From the NCBI RefSeq assembly GCF_020379485.1, contig NC_063445.1:54647422-54711421 (forward strand): 64,000 nucleotides of DNA. The letters run 5' to 3'. The notes beneath the pieces were generated by a model that saw nothing but the letters and a program-made list of their open reading frames with translations, was not told the DNA's origin and ran no database searches. Shown in pieces: positions 22,839 through 35,975 of the stretch. A program made the translations under genes and the position numbers. The DNA comes from Brassica napus. Taxonomy: Eukaryota > Streptophyta > Magnoliopsida > Brassicales > Brassicaceae. Numbering within the stretch: the stretch's first letter is position 1; each line of letters begins with the position of its first letter.

Positions 22839-23915
22839 GTGCTTAACTTTCAGACTCACTAAAGCTTTGTTTATCATTCATGTATTAACATTATTTTTCT
22901 TTACTGTCACTTTGTTGATAATGAGGGTTATGCAATCATATGTGGGTTTGGTGAAGTCTTTGTTTAGGATAACAGTAATACCACCTTCATTTAAACTCAT
23001 CTCTGTTTCTAAGTGATTGTATAGGATCCTCATTCTCTGTTGTAAGAATGAGATCTTAATAATTAATTAACTCTGGAAACAACAAATTGTTGACAGGGTT
23101 TTTGATTTTCAGATCAAACGAGAAAACAAAAAGAAAATGAAAAAGTTAGTTGTTTGTATGACACCAAAAAAATACCACTGAAATTCATATAGAAAAACAA
23201 CCTAAAACTAAAAACAGACCTTAAAATTTGGTTATTTATATAACCCACCAATAAAAAAATCACAAATCATTTCCTAACATATTGGAATGAATCTTTTTTT
23301 TGTAAAAGGGCATTATTGGAATGAGTCTTTAATTTTTTGTTTCTTTAATATTTCGTTTTATACGTTTGCAAGCCATAACAACCACAAGTCTTTCTCCTCA
23401 CTCAAGTTACAGATCTGGGAATTAGAAAATCGAAAGTAGTAGCACATTAAGAAAGAGATTGCTAAAGTTAGAAATTTTTTTTTACTTTTTTAAAATAATC
23501 TATCATTAGTATAACACGAAAACAAGAGAGACGCAATATAAAACAATTTGAAAAAGCATATAAAGTATATTAAAAATTTGACCCGTGACTCAACGAAAAA
23601 CCTTATTACCAAATTTAACATGACTCAACGAAACTAAATTTAAATATTTTAAAAAGTCAATTGATGGATGTCATGAAAAAAATAAATAAGAGTAAATACT
23701 GAATAATGATTCACATATAATATAAAAATAAATCTTCAATATGAAAATAAATATTGACAAAATACTTAACTAAAACAAGTAAAATTAGAGAAGCACAACT
23801 GATAAAACGTTGAGTGTGTAGAAATGGAATCATATCTAATACCAGAACTTACATTATAAATAATTAAATGATTAATTAACCAACATTCCGCGCGTAGCGC
23901 GGAAAAACTACTAGT
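22839..23915 (+). mobile_element. 3' part of a non-autonomous Helitron
   Basis: The right end is diagnostic: an 8-bp GC-rich stem with loop GTA (TTCCGCGC and GCGCGGAA, 23887-23905), a short A-rich spacer, then CTAG at 23912-23915 followed by T, the host base expected in the AT target. The 5' end was not found. The copia element at 17171-22838 interrupts the sequence, so the Helitron probably continues leftwards through the captured gene fragments at 15108-16860. The part listed here is AT-rich and noncoding. Confidence 0.75.
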
Positions 23916-24980
23916 TATATTAAGAGTATATACTTCCTTTTCAATTATTCCCCCAAAAATGCTATCAACAAGATCATTTCAAATTTACAAGAAGATTATA
24001 AGTGAAAGATCTGGAACTTCACATATATATTAGATTAAAGTTTGAATTGAAAAGTTCTTTTTCTTTTTCTCCAAACTGATTCGAGGAGATTTTCAGGTCT
24101 CTATAGTGGTATATATAAATCTTTTAGTTCTAAGTAAAGCAAAAGCCAGAACAAGCAAATTCTAAAGGACAGCTTTGATTTTTAGTTAACGGCAACAATT
24201 AAAATGAAAAAGTTAGAAATATATTTTTGAGAAGGTGGCATGAATTTTCAAAAGATAAAAGAAGTAATAATAAAAAGTGTTTTTTTTTTAAATAAAAGTG
24301 TTTTTGTCTAGTTGAAAAGTATGACCCATGATCCTACTCATGCATAATTACATTAAGTACGACCGTACCTCATTTTCGACATATTTTCCTTTTATTGCTT
24401 ATTTTCTTAACGAGTTCTTATCTTACGTACGTATTTGCATCCATATTGACAAACTCATAGAACTCGTATGACTGTTTTTAGTTGAAACAAACAGTCAAAA
24501 TACACTCATATTATTTGTTCGTGTACTGGTCAATAAGTTAACCGTATAACTTTATAGTATTTGGGTATCTACATGACTACACATGCTCTGTACGCTTTAA
24601 CTATGAGTTAAAGAGAAAAAAAAAACTATGTGTTAAAGATAGTGATTATAAGAAGGTATATTGTCTGGTTGAAGAACATGAGCCATCAAATGAATAATTA
24701 CATGTGTGGTTTGGTAATTAATTAAGTTAGGGGCAAAATAATATATAAGTCGGAATAATAGTCTGTTCATATTGATTATGTAAACCGAATCGGTAACCCC
24801 GCATCCATGTAAACGACAAAAGACGGTTGTTTCCTACCACTGCGTGCTAAGCTAGACTCCTTTTAGCTAGACTCTTTTTTTTTTTGCATCCTCACTTTCT
24901 TAAACATTCCCATCAGTCACTTTTATGTTTTCTTTCTGTAAGTCTATGTCTCAATTAGAGGGATCCGACTCTCCTTTCTC
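23916..24980. other. AT-rich intergenic DNA
   Basis: About 1 kb without a credible reading frame, RNA gene or transposon end. Confidence 0.6.
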
Positions 24981-25452
24981 TAGCCCTGGGACGGATCCGG
25001 ATATCCGGGTTTCGGATATCCGTCTCAATATTCTATTATCCGCGGAAATTCGGATCTGGATCCGTCAAAATAATTAAAAATAACTTTTTTAACAAAAAAT
25101 ACTATTTTTTTAATATAATACATAAATTAAATATTTATAAATATATTTATATATGTTTATAATATTGTAAAAACTAAAATATAATATTATAAGATTAATT
25201 CATTTATAAATATTAATATATCAAATATAAATATTAATAAAATTTTAAAATTTAATATATTTTAAAAATACGGATCCGGATCCGGATATCCGGACCTAAA
25301 AATTAAGATATCCGGATCCGGATTTGGTTTGCACGGATCCAAGATTTTATTACCCGGATTCGGATCCGGACACCCCGGATATCCTATTTTCAGAGCGGAT
25401 CTGGAGCGGATCTCGGATCGAATCCGGTCTCGGATAATAAGTCCTAGGCCTG
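24981..25452. mobile_element. Non-autonomous hAT-like element 2
   Basis: A 472-bp element with imperfect inverted termini (TAGCCCTGGGAC at the left; the right end inverted reads CAGGCCTAGGAC). It is flanked by 8-bp direct repeats differing at one base (CCTTTCTC at 24973-24980 and CTTTTCTC at 25453-25460). Both ends are packed with palindromic GGATCCGG and GGATATCCGG motifs around an AT-rich centre. No coding sequence. Confidence 0.65.
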
Positions 25453-26818
25453 CTTTTCTCCAATGTAACCTCTCTTTTCCTTTCTTTTAGTGGGGGTTAA
25501 TTATCACCCAATATAATAATTATTATGTAAATGTGACGCGTATCAGCTTCTTATTTGATACTTTTCTATAATTTCAATTAATTAACTTTAATAAATTCAC
25601 ACATTTTAATGTTTGATTCAAGAAAAGGCCTGACGATTTTGTAAATAATCTATAGCCCAAATTTCTTATCTCAGGTATGTAGGTTGTTATGAAATTTCAT
25701 CAGCTAAAAGCCTTTAGATTAGGCATGTTGGGCTTAGTAAATCATAATCCAGCTTTTAATATATTTTTTTCTTGTCATCTGAATTTTTATGGATACTTCA
25801 GAATTGATACAAAGTAGCATTACCATAATAGTTCCAAGTTAAAAATCTAGTCATTTAACTTCAGCAATATATGAACGGGAAACATTTTTTTCTGCTGAAT
25901 AACGCGCTCAACCTTACCAAAATATAAATGAATTTATGCTGTTGAATATATATCAAGAATTTGCGTATCAGAAGTCTCTGAAAGAACATGTTTACATGTT
26001 TCATGGACATCTTTTCCAAATTCTGTAAGGTTTCCTGCGGTTTCCTAAACCAAAAACAAAAACATGGTTAACCGTTTTCAATTTCTTATCAAGTTTCGGG
26101 TTTTGTTGGTTTAAAAAAACTGTAGTAAACAAATGAGCTCAAACTTATAATTTTGGTTTAATTAATATAATAAACTTTATTTTCCTTTATTCATACAAAA
26201 GCATGTTAGCATTATTAGAATGTTATCAATTTCTTTTAAGATTATTTTTGTAATTTCCGTCATACTACCCACCTACGCACAATTAGCTGGCAATATTTTC
26301 TTCTAAATTTGCATTGGATTTACATGGTTTAATATCTTCCACAAAAGGAAAAAAATCTAGAGATAAGATCATATTTGAAATTATATAATTGTTATCTCCC
26401 AAGTCAAATGATTTCCTTACAGTTGTAAAATTCATTAAATTTCTGTTTCTGTATAATCAAGTAAACTTAAAAAAAAATTTAATCTTCAATTCTACATTTA
26501 TGCTGAAGATTTATAATTCTATTATACAGAAAAAATCACAAACATTACATAACTTCAAAATTTATGAACAATGCTAAAATAGTTTTAGCAAAACAAAAGT
26601 AAGATTGATATACTTGGATAAAATAGTTATAGAGAACTTGAAAAAATAACTATACAAGTAGTAATGAGTAATTACACAAACTCGCCAGCTCACTAACAAT
26701 GTATTTACAGACTTGGTCATGATTATATTTATTGCAATTCATGACTTCAATATTAGCATTAATGATCCCAAAGAAAGTGATAAGACCTGCATAAGTAATA
26801 CCAGCCTCTCATTACACT
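25453..26818. other. Intergenic DNA upstream of the MADS-box gene
   Basis: AT-rich, with no credible gene. The last few hundred bases should hold the control region of the MADS-box gene. Confidence 0.55.
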
Positions 26819-26826
26819 ATATAAAC
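26819..26826 (+). promoter_or_regulatory. TATA box of the MADS-box gene
   Basis: TATATAAA-type box (ACTATATAAACAAG) 60 bp before the ATG. It is a good core promoter position for a short 5' leader. Confidence 0.65.
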
Positions 26827-26885
26827 AAGAGTAATAGAACACAATCAAGTACCAACATAACTCTCTCCTTCACCCACACACAACA

Positions 26886-28070
26886 ATGAGAAGGGGAAGG
26901 TTAAAGCTAAATTTCATAAATAACAAATCAATAAGAAACCAAACTTTTAAGAAGAGGAAGAGAGGTTTTATGAAGAAAGCCAAAGAGCTGTCTACTCTCT
27001 GCGGTGTCAAAGTTTCTGCGGTTATCAAGAGCTGCGACAATGCGGAGACGGAGTTTTGGCCGTCAAAGGAAGGCGCTGAAGCAGTGCACTCAGAGTTTAT
27101 GAAGGTGGTGGAGACGCAAGGGTTCAGTAAGATGCATAATCATGAGAGTTATCTGTTGGAGAGGATCCAGAAAGACGGAGAGAAGGCAAGGAGGCTACAT
27201 GCTGAGAATCGAGAGATTGAACTTAGAGAGGTTATGTTCGATCTTCTCAAGGGGGAGACGCTGATGCCGCATCAGTATGGTGATCCAAGTTTTATGAGAG
27301 AGCTGAATCTTTTCATTGGTGGTTATGCTAATAGGGTAACTTACAGGACCCAGTTCCTTGAGGGGAGTGTTGAGCCTGTTCCTCCTAATGTCGCTGGTGC
27401 AAATGCACCTGGTCCTGTTGTTGGTGATGTGAACCCTGTTGTTGTCGGAACCGAGGGTTCGGTAATTGACCCTACTGAAGCTTATGATCATATGCCCCAA
27501 TATGATGGTATGGATATGAGTGTGAATGTGGAGGCTCCTGAACAATTTCAATACCAAACTCATGCTAACTATTATGATCAGACTCTACCTTCGTTCAATG
27601 GTTCGAGCCAGGGTATGAATGTGAATCATCAAGAACCATTTCAATACCAAACTCCTCCTAACTCTTATGATCAGATCCAGCCTATGTTCAATGGTTCGAG
27701 CCAGGGTATGAATATGAAATATGAAGAACCATTTCTATACCAGCCTCCTGGTAACTTGTATGATCAGATGCAGCCTATGTTCTACGGTTCGAGCCAGGAT
27801 ATGTATACATGTTTGGGTCACGATCAGGGACAGAGTTCGAATCAGTATCCAAATGCAAAACAACAGTTCATGAGTCTATTGATGGGACGACCTCAGCAGA
27901 TGAGTGATGTTCAAGATCTTGCAAGCGTTGCTTCCATGGACGACAACAATAATCGCTACCAACAACTACCAGTCACCAGTCAGATGCCTTCCACCACCAC
28001 CACCGCCGCCGCCAATCTTTCTGGTCATAGCATCAACAATGGTTGCCCAACAAGGTTTGGTTTGGACTGA
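26886..28070 (+). CDS. Type I (M-gamma) MADS-box transcription factor, AGL80/PHERES-like
   Basis: A single-exon gene of 394 codons, as usual for type I MADS genes. Residues 1-60 form the MADS DNA-binding domain (MRRGRLKLNFI, FKKRKRGFMKKAKELSTLCGV). The GFMKKAKELSTLCG style and the FWPSKEGAEAV segment point to the M-gamma clade, whose members act in the female gametophyte and endosperm, usually as heterodimers with M-alpha proteins. A charged helical stretch follows (to about residue 125). The Gln/Pro-rich C-terminus holds three tandem units of about 34 residues (residues 217-315) built on EPFQYQTPPNSYDQ and FNGSSQGMN. The end is a Thr/Ala run. The first MADS residues deviate from the usual MRGK start. 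I do not assign an orthologue; AGL36 and AGL86 types are the closest guess. No lesion is seen. Confidence 0.88.
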   Translation: MRRGRLKLNFINNKSIRNQTFKKRKRGFMKKAKELSTLCGVKVSAVIKSCDNAETEFWPSKEGAEAVHSEFMKVVETQGFSKMHNHESYLLERIQKDGEKARRLHAENREIELREVMFDLLKGETLMPHQYGDPSFMRELNLFIGGYANRVTYRTQFLEGSVEPVPPNVAGANAPGPVVGDVNPVVVGTEGSVIDPTEAYDHMPQYDGMDMSVNVEAPEQFQYQTHANYYDQTLPSFNGSSQGMNVNHQEPFQYQTPPNSYDQIQPMFNGSSQGMNMKYEEPFLYQPPGNLYDQMQPMFYGSSQDMYTCLGHDQGQSSNQYPNAKQQFMSLLMGRPQQMSDVQDLASVASMDDNNNRYQQLPVTSQMPSTTTTAAANLSGHSINNGCPTRFGLD

Positions 28071-29676
28071 AGTGTTTGCATTTGCATTTCTGAAATTTCA
28101 TATTGTAATGATTAAAGGTTTTTGCCTTTAAATCAGTTATGTTATTTATCATTATCCGGCAATATTGTATTGTGTACCATATTGTCTTTGAATATTTTAT
28201 CATTTCGAATAAATACTTTTGTTTTTGCTATCAAATCATATAAAGATTATTGTTTCCTTAAAGCCGCGAAAGAAGAACGCAACGAGCATTTCACAAGCAA
28301 ATATCATTAGCCAAACCATTGATCAAGAAACGTGGCCATAAGACAGAATATAGAGAGTTATGTGACATGTAATTTTGTATGGATGTAGAATGCTTATTTA
28401 AGATAAAACATTATCTTCTTTAGCCACATGTCATTCAATAAAGAGTCACTTAGAATATCAGGATAACAAAATTCTCCAATTATTCCTTAATGTTTCTCTC
28501 GCTAAGCAGAAACATATTCACATTACAAACCACAACTGATGAACAAACATGTCCTTACTGTTCCTAAACCAATCTTCTCAAAGATAGAGTCCATAGACCA
28601 TTTTATGAATGTGGGACTAGATGAATTTAGTTGTGAATCTGTGGGTCCAAACACTATTGAAATGGTCCATATAGCATTTATGCAAACTTTGAAACGCTTC
28701 TTTAACATAATAGACCATGTTAATGCCACTATACACATCACAAGTAACAAAACCTGTCATTGCTATTGCAATATGTAGTTGTTGTTTTTCAACAAACAAG
28801 AAACAAATAGCACTTGTGTTTATCTATTGGGATTATACATAGAAGTTAATTTGCGTATGTTTTAAACATGACGACTGCTTGTTGTACGTCAAGATGATTG
28901 TTGTCCGTAACTCGTAGCTTAACATCCACAGTGCATTTTTTCCATGGCAGTTTGCAGAAAGAGCATGTTAACCTAAGAAAAATCCAGTATAAATTCGTAA
29001 CGTGAATATTACTTAAACGGAAACTATTATTTATGGCACATCCTAATAAATCGAAGACCTAAAGCACAAAAATTTAAATGTTTTATTCTTATAAAATATG
29101 AACAGTTTATCATAATTCATGTTTGAAGCCATAGTTTTGTATGTTTCATGCATTTCAATAGGTGAACCTTTTGTCAAAAATAATGTTTTTTCTTTGGAAC
29201 ATAATTCATTAAACTCAAACTCAAATACTACATAGGCAAAAAAGAAGTAAGCATCCTCTTTGAGACACATTATAAACTAAATTGACAAAAGGAATTAAAC
29301 AGAATAAGTCTTCATATGAAGTTGACAGTAATTCAAGACAGACCTTGAATGCGTCGAAAAGCCTTCATAACAGATAAACAATAGCTGAGAATTAGTCACA
29401 ACTCACAAGTGATATTAAGAGCCAATCCTCACCACTGATAGAAACCAAAATAGTCTTGATTGCACCTTATGGCCCTGTATAAACTGCTACACAAGGTGGC
29501 ATGGTTGTGAGGTACTCTTCTAAGATAAGGAGGAGGATGAAAATGATACCGAAAATTCTAATATGATGGTATTGCAATAATCTCAGGGTATAGATCTCAG
29601 AAAACCCATAAGAAATCTTTAAACTTAAATTAGTCAGAGAAATCAAAAACCAAATATTTGTGTCTCATGATTTGCT
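28071..29676. other. 3' flank of the MADS-box gene and intergenic DNA
   Basis: AT-rich. Open frames near 28523-28799 exist on both strands, overlap each other, and show no domain or promoter, so I do not count them as genes. Confidence 0.55.
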
Positions 29677-30430
29677 TAGGAATGTCAATTAGGTTCATTC
29701 CGTCCAAACCCACAAAGTTCTTAAATATTTGAGTCTGGCCTGGACCATAAATATTTTGGGCCTATATATTGAAGTCGGACCTAATAGGACTTTTAAGTTT
29801 TTTGGACATTTTAGAATTATTATTATAACATTGTATATGTCATTTTCACCATTTTAAACTATCCAAGTTTTCATTAAAAAAATCAGATTCAACTCTCTGT
29901 CTTCACATAAAAAGTTAGTTTAAACTTTTATTCTTTAACAAAAGTGTTTTCACACGCTTTAAAACAATATAACAAACAAACCATTTTTTTTTGTCAACCA
30001 AACAAACCAAATTTAATAAGATAATCAAACGTAAATTAAAGCTAAGTATATAAGAAAACATAAAAACCATGTTTTTTTTCTTGAGAAGAAGGTACCTTTG
30101 TCGAATTTAGAATAGAATTTTGTAATGATCAAGCAGTACAGTACATTCTTAACTTATATATTTGTTTGGATTTTGTATTTTAAAACAATATATCAATATC
30201 AAGATTGACTACGGCCACTAGAATGATACTGTTTATATTAAATGTAAAGTTTTGAATTTTTCGAGTCGGTCCTAATCCAAATGGGTTTAAACTCAAAACA
30301 TATAATGCTCAAATGGACTAAGTGAGAAAATTCTAATTTTTTGAACTTATATAACTAAGCCCAAATCCGATACTTATATGTTAATTAGACGGGTTCAAAC
30401 TACGAGTTTCTGTCATAATTGACATGTCTA
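29677..30430. mobile_element. Non-autonomous hAT-like element 3
   Basis: A 754-bp element with clear inverted termini (left TAGGAATGTCAATTAGG, right end inverted TAGACATGTCAATTATG, 13 of 17 matching). It is flanked by 8-bp direct repeats with one mismatch (GATTTGCT at 29669-29676, GCTTTGCT at 30431-30438). It contains degenerate repeats built on GGGTTC/GGACCT/GGCC and no coding sequence. Confidence 0.75.
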
Positions 30431-30797
30431 GCTTTGCTTTAGAAACCTGTGTTTTAGTAGCTTGGTAATTGATTGGCAGCTTCGGAAAGTGTAGTGGCCA
30501 GGCCCACGAAGATCTGAAGCTCGGTCTGCTGATTGTTTGGTAGTGGGAGTCAACAAGAATAATTAGTTATGTGAAAATATAACTAAAATGTATGAATTCT
30601 AAGTTCTAACATAGTGTAGAGTGAACTATGCAATAAAATATAGGTTAATATACAAACATCAATACTAGAGATATATTAGAAAGATATGTATTTTGCAAAC
30701 CAACTGTTACGAACCGTTGAAACTTGATTATGAAATCCATGAAATCCAAACTGAACAATGTTATATAAACTTTATTGTGTTAATGAATATCTTATTT

Positions 30798-30799
<2 letters not shown>

Positions 30800-30831
<32 letters not shown>
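30800..30831. repeat. (TA)n microsatellite
   Basis: About 16 uninterrupted AT dinucleotides. Confidence 0.95.
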
Positions 30832-30833
<2 letters not shown>

Positions 30834-31222
30834 TAAGATTTCTATAAATTTTTATTCCCACTTGATATAGGTTTAAGTCTTGTGGATCAGAGCATTCGAT
30901 TCTTAGGGATAGAATTAAAGCTTCCACATTATATGTTTTAAACTTTGATGATGCTTATCATTGGTGGTGTTGACGATGAGGAAGGTAATGATGAAGACGG
31001 AGACGATACAGATGATGATGTTGACGTGAAGCAACATAAGCTTGAAATAATGTTCACGTGATCTATAACTAAACTTAGTGTTTGGTTTTATTAATTAAAA
31101 TCTTTAGTGGGTTTTATCGTGTTACGTGCAATAGTTTTCTACGTGCTTTGTTATTTTCCAAGAAATTTTTATAGTTTGGCTTTAGTGTGTGAAAGAGTTT
31201 CAGAGAGATTTAATGGTGTCAG

Positions 31223-31384
31223 TCTCTTGTAACTTATAAGACACAACACAATAATATATTTATTCTATAATTCTACAATTAATCTTATCTTAGGGTTCCG
31301 TAAATCTCTTGAAACTTATAAAACGCAACACAATAATATATTTATTCTATAATTCTACAATTAATCTTATCTTAGGGTTCCGTA
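31223..31384. repeat. 80-bp tandem duplication
   Basis: 31223-31302 recurs at 31305-31384 with only a few substitutions in the first 25 bases and none seen after that. Confidence 0.9.
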
Positions 31385-31967
31385 TCCTTCCCAACCCTTC
31401 CAGTCATTTTAAAACAATACCAAAAAAGGCAAAAAAAAAACAAATGTAGTTGGTTTTCGTTTTCTTTTGCCTTTCAGAGACACCAGTCTCATGTGATAAA
31501 GAAGCAGATATAGAGCCATCGAAACCAATATGATATGATGTGATTGTGAACGGTGAGCTCGTGATAAGTGTGGCTTTGGATCAGAATTACTATAGATTCA
31601 CCACTTGATAATATTTCGATACCAAAAAAAATAATATTTCGATACACATTTTCAGTAACGAGTCTCGACGATGCGTGTCGTTCTAGTTTTGCGCATATTC
31701 CTTCGATATATACATGCTGCACTGCATCACTGTTGACGGATCAATTTGAATATGTGACAAAAATCATGTTCCAAGTCGTGTGTTCCGATTAAGGACACAG
31801 ATATGCGCTATGTAACAAAAGAAAAATCTGCAATAGAAAATGAAAGACTAAAAAGTGGAAACAAAACAACAAATATAACAACAATCGGTGAACACTGAGG
31901 TTAAAGTAAGTGAACCCACGGGACTCATGATCCCACCTAAACCTCTCCCAAAATATCAAGATACTAA

Positions 31968-34844
<2,877 letters not shown>

Positions 34845-35199
34845 AACACTTTCCACCCTCAAGATCATCTCTATATCTCTCACTCTTCCTACTTACTCCA
34901 TAGATAAGGAGCTTTTTCTATCTACAATGTACTAAATAAACAATCTCAATAAAAAGATGATCAGTTATTAAATGAATAAAAATAATTTATCTACAGCTAC
35001 ATTATGACAAGTCAAGAGGACGAGGAAAGAGGGGAAATAACACAATTTAAAACAGAAAACACTCAGAAATCTCAAACTAGTCTAGTGTAAAAAAATATTA
35101 ACGGACGGAGTAGCCTAAATTCACTAATTAGTTTAATAAGTGCAACTTATATAATAAAAGGTATCTTCAACATAATAAATAACAACCAAACCTAATACA
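34845..35199. other. 3' untranslated region of the myrosinase gene and flank
   Basis: AATAAA-like signals occur at about 34934 and 34950, suitable for polyadenylation of the myrosinase transcript. Nothing else is seen. Confidence 0.55.
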
Positions 35200-35425
35200 C
35201 ACTACAAGAAATATGAGTATTAGTAGCAGTTCGCGATAGCACGAATTCACAAACTGCTATCAAAAGTGTTAAAATCGGATCACAACTCTATTGTAGCATT
35301 AAATTTGCACTAACAAAAAAATTCATTAAGCGGGAACATAAAAACCAATACTATAGCTTTTTTTTTTGATCAAACGAAATTGGATTACTAAAGCGGGTTT
35401 ACACTCCAATATTGGAGTTCATTAC
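35200..35425 (+). other. Isolated CACTA-type terminus
   Basis: CACTACAAGAAATATGAG at 35200 resembles a CACTA terminus. It is followed by a short inverted motif pair (GCAGTT and AACTGC, near 35228 and 35251). No matching opposite end is seen, so this is probably a remnant of another family. The last 35 bp before 35426 instead belong to the RNase H-like frame hit by the next element. Confidence 0.4.
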
Positions 35426-35439
35426 CACTACAAGAAAAC

Positions 35440-35875
35440 ACACCGAATTCCGACGGATCTTCCGACGGACACCAAGGTCGTCGGACATTTGCGACGGAAT
35501 ACTGACAAATTTCCGACCAAATCCAAAAAAATGAAGTCGTCGGAATTCCGTCGGCCATTTCCGACGGAATTCCGACGACATAAGGTTCGTCGGAATTTTC
35601 CGACGACTTTTCGACGACATTCCGATAAAAAATGTAACCGTTGTAGTCGTCGGAAGTTCGTCGGTATATTCCGACGAAATTCCGACGACATTCCGATTAA
35701 CAGCAAAGTCGTCGGAATTCCGTCGGTATTTTCCGACGGAATTCCGACGAACCATGTGACCGTTGCCGACAAATACATATGACCGTTGTATAGCCGTTTG
35801 GGATTGGACAATTCCGACGGAATTCCGACGGACTTCTTTACATCCGTCGGAATTTCGTCGGAAAGTCGTCGGAGG
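35440..35875. repeat. CACTA 5' subterminal motif array
   Basis: Short motifs such as TCCGACGGAATTCCGACGA alternate on both strands. They are probably binding sites for the element's second protein. Long but meaningless open frames arise on both strands because of this palindromic repetition. Confidence 0.85.
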
Positions 35876-35891
35876 TCCGTAAGCAATTTCC

Positions 35892-35899
35892 TATAAATA
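35892..35899 (+). promoter_or_regulatory. TATA box of the CACTA transposase gene
   Basis: TATAAATA, 84 bp before the ATG at 35976. A matching box stands at 58650 in the related element. Confidence 0.7.
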
Positions 35900-35975
35900 C
35901 AACCCCTCCTCATTCAACTCATTCACACTTCATTCTCTCTTCATTCTCTTTAGTCATAACAATTCCGTGAAAATC

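Noticed and set aside
28523..28799. Open frames on both strands downstream of the MADS gene
   Set aside because: They overlap on opposite strands, have no recognisable domain and no promoter signal.
35366..35913. Overlapping long open frames on both strands, rich in Arg, Pro and Thr
   Set aside because: They are products of the palindromic CCGTCGG/CCGACGA repeats at the CACTA end. The same happens at 39433-39711, 42856-43337, 55904-56383 and 58303-58648.
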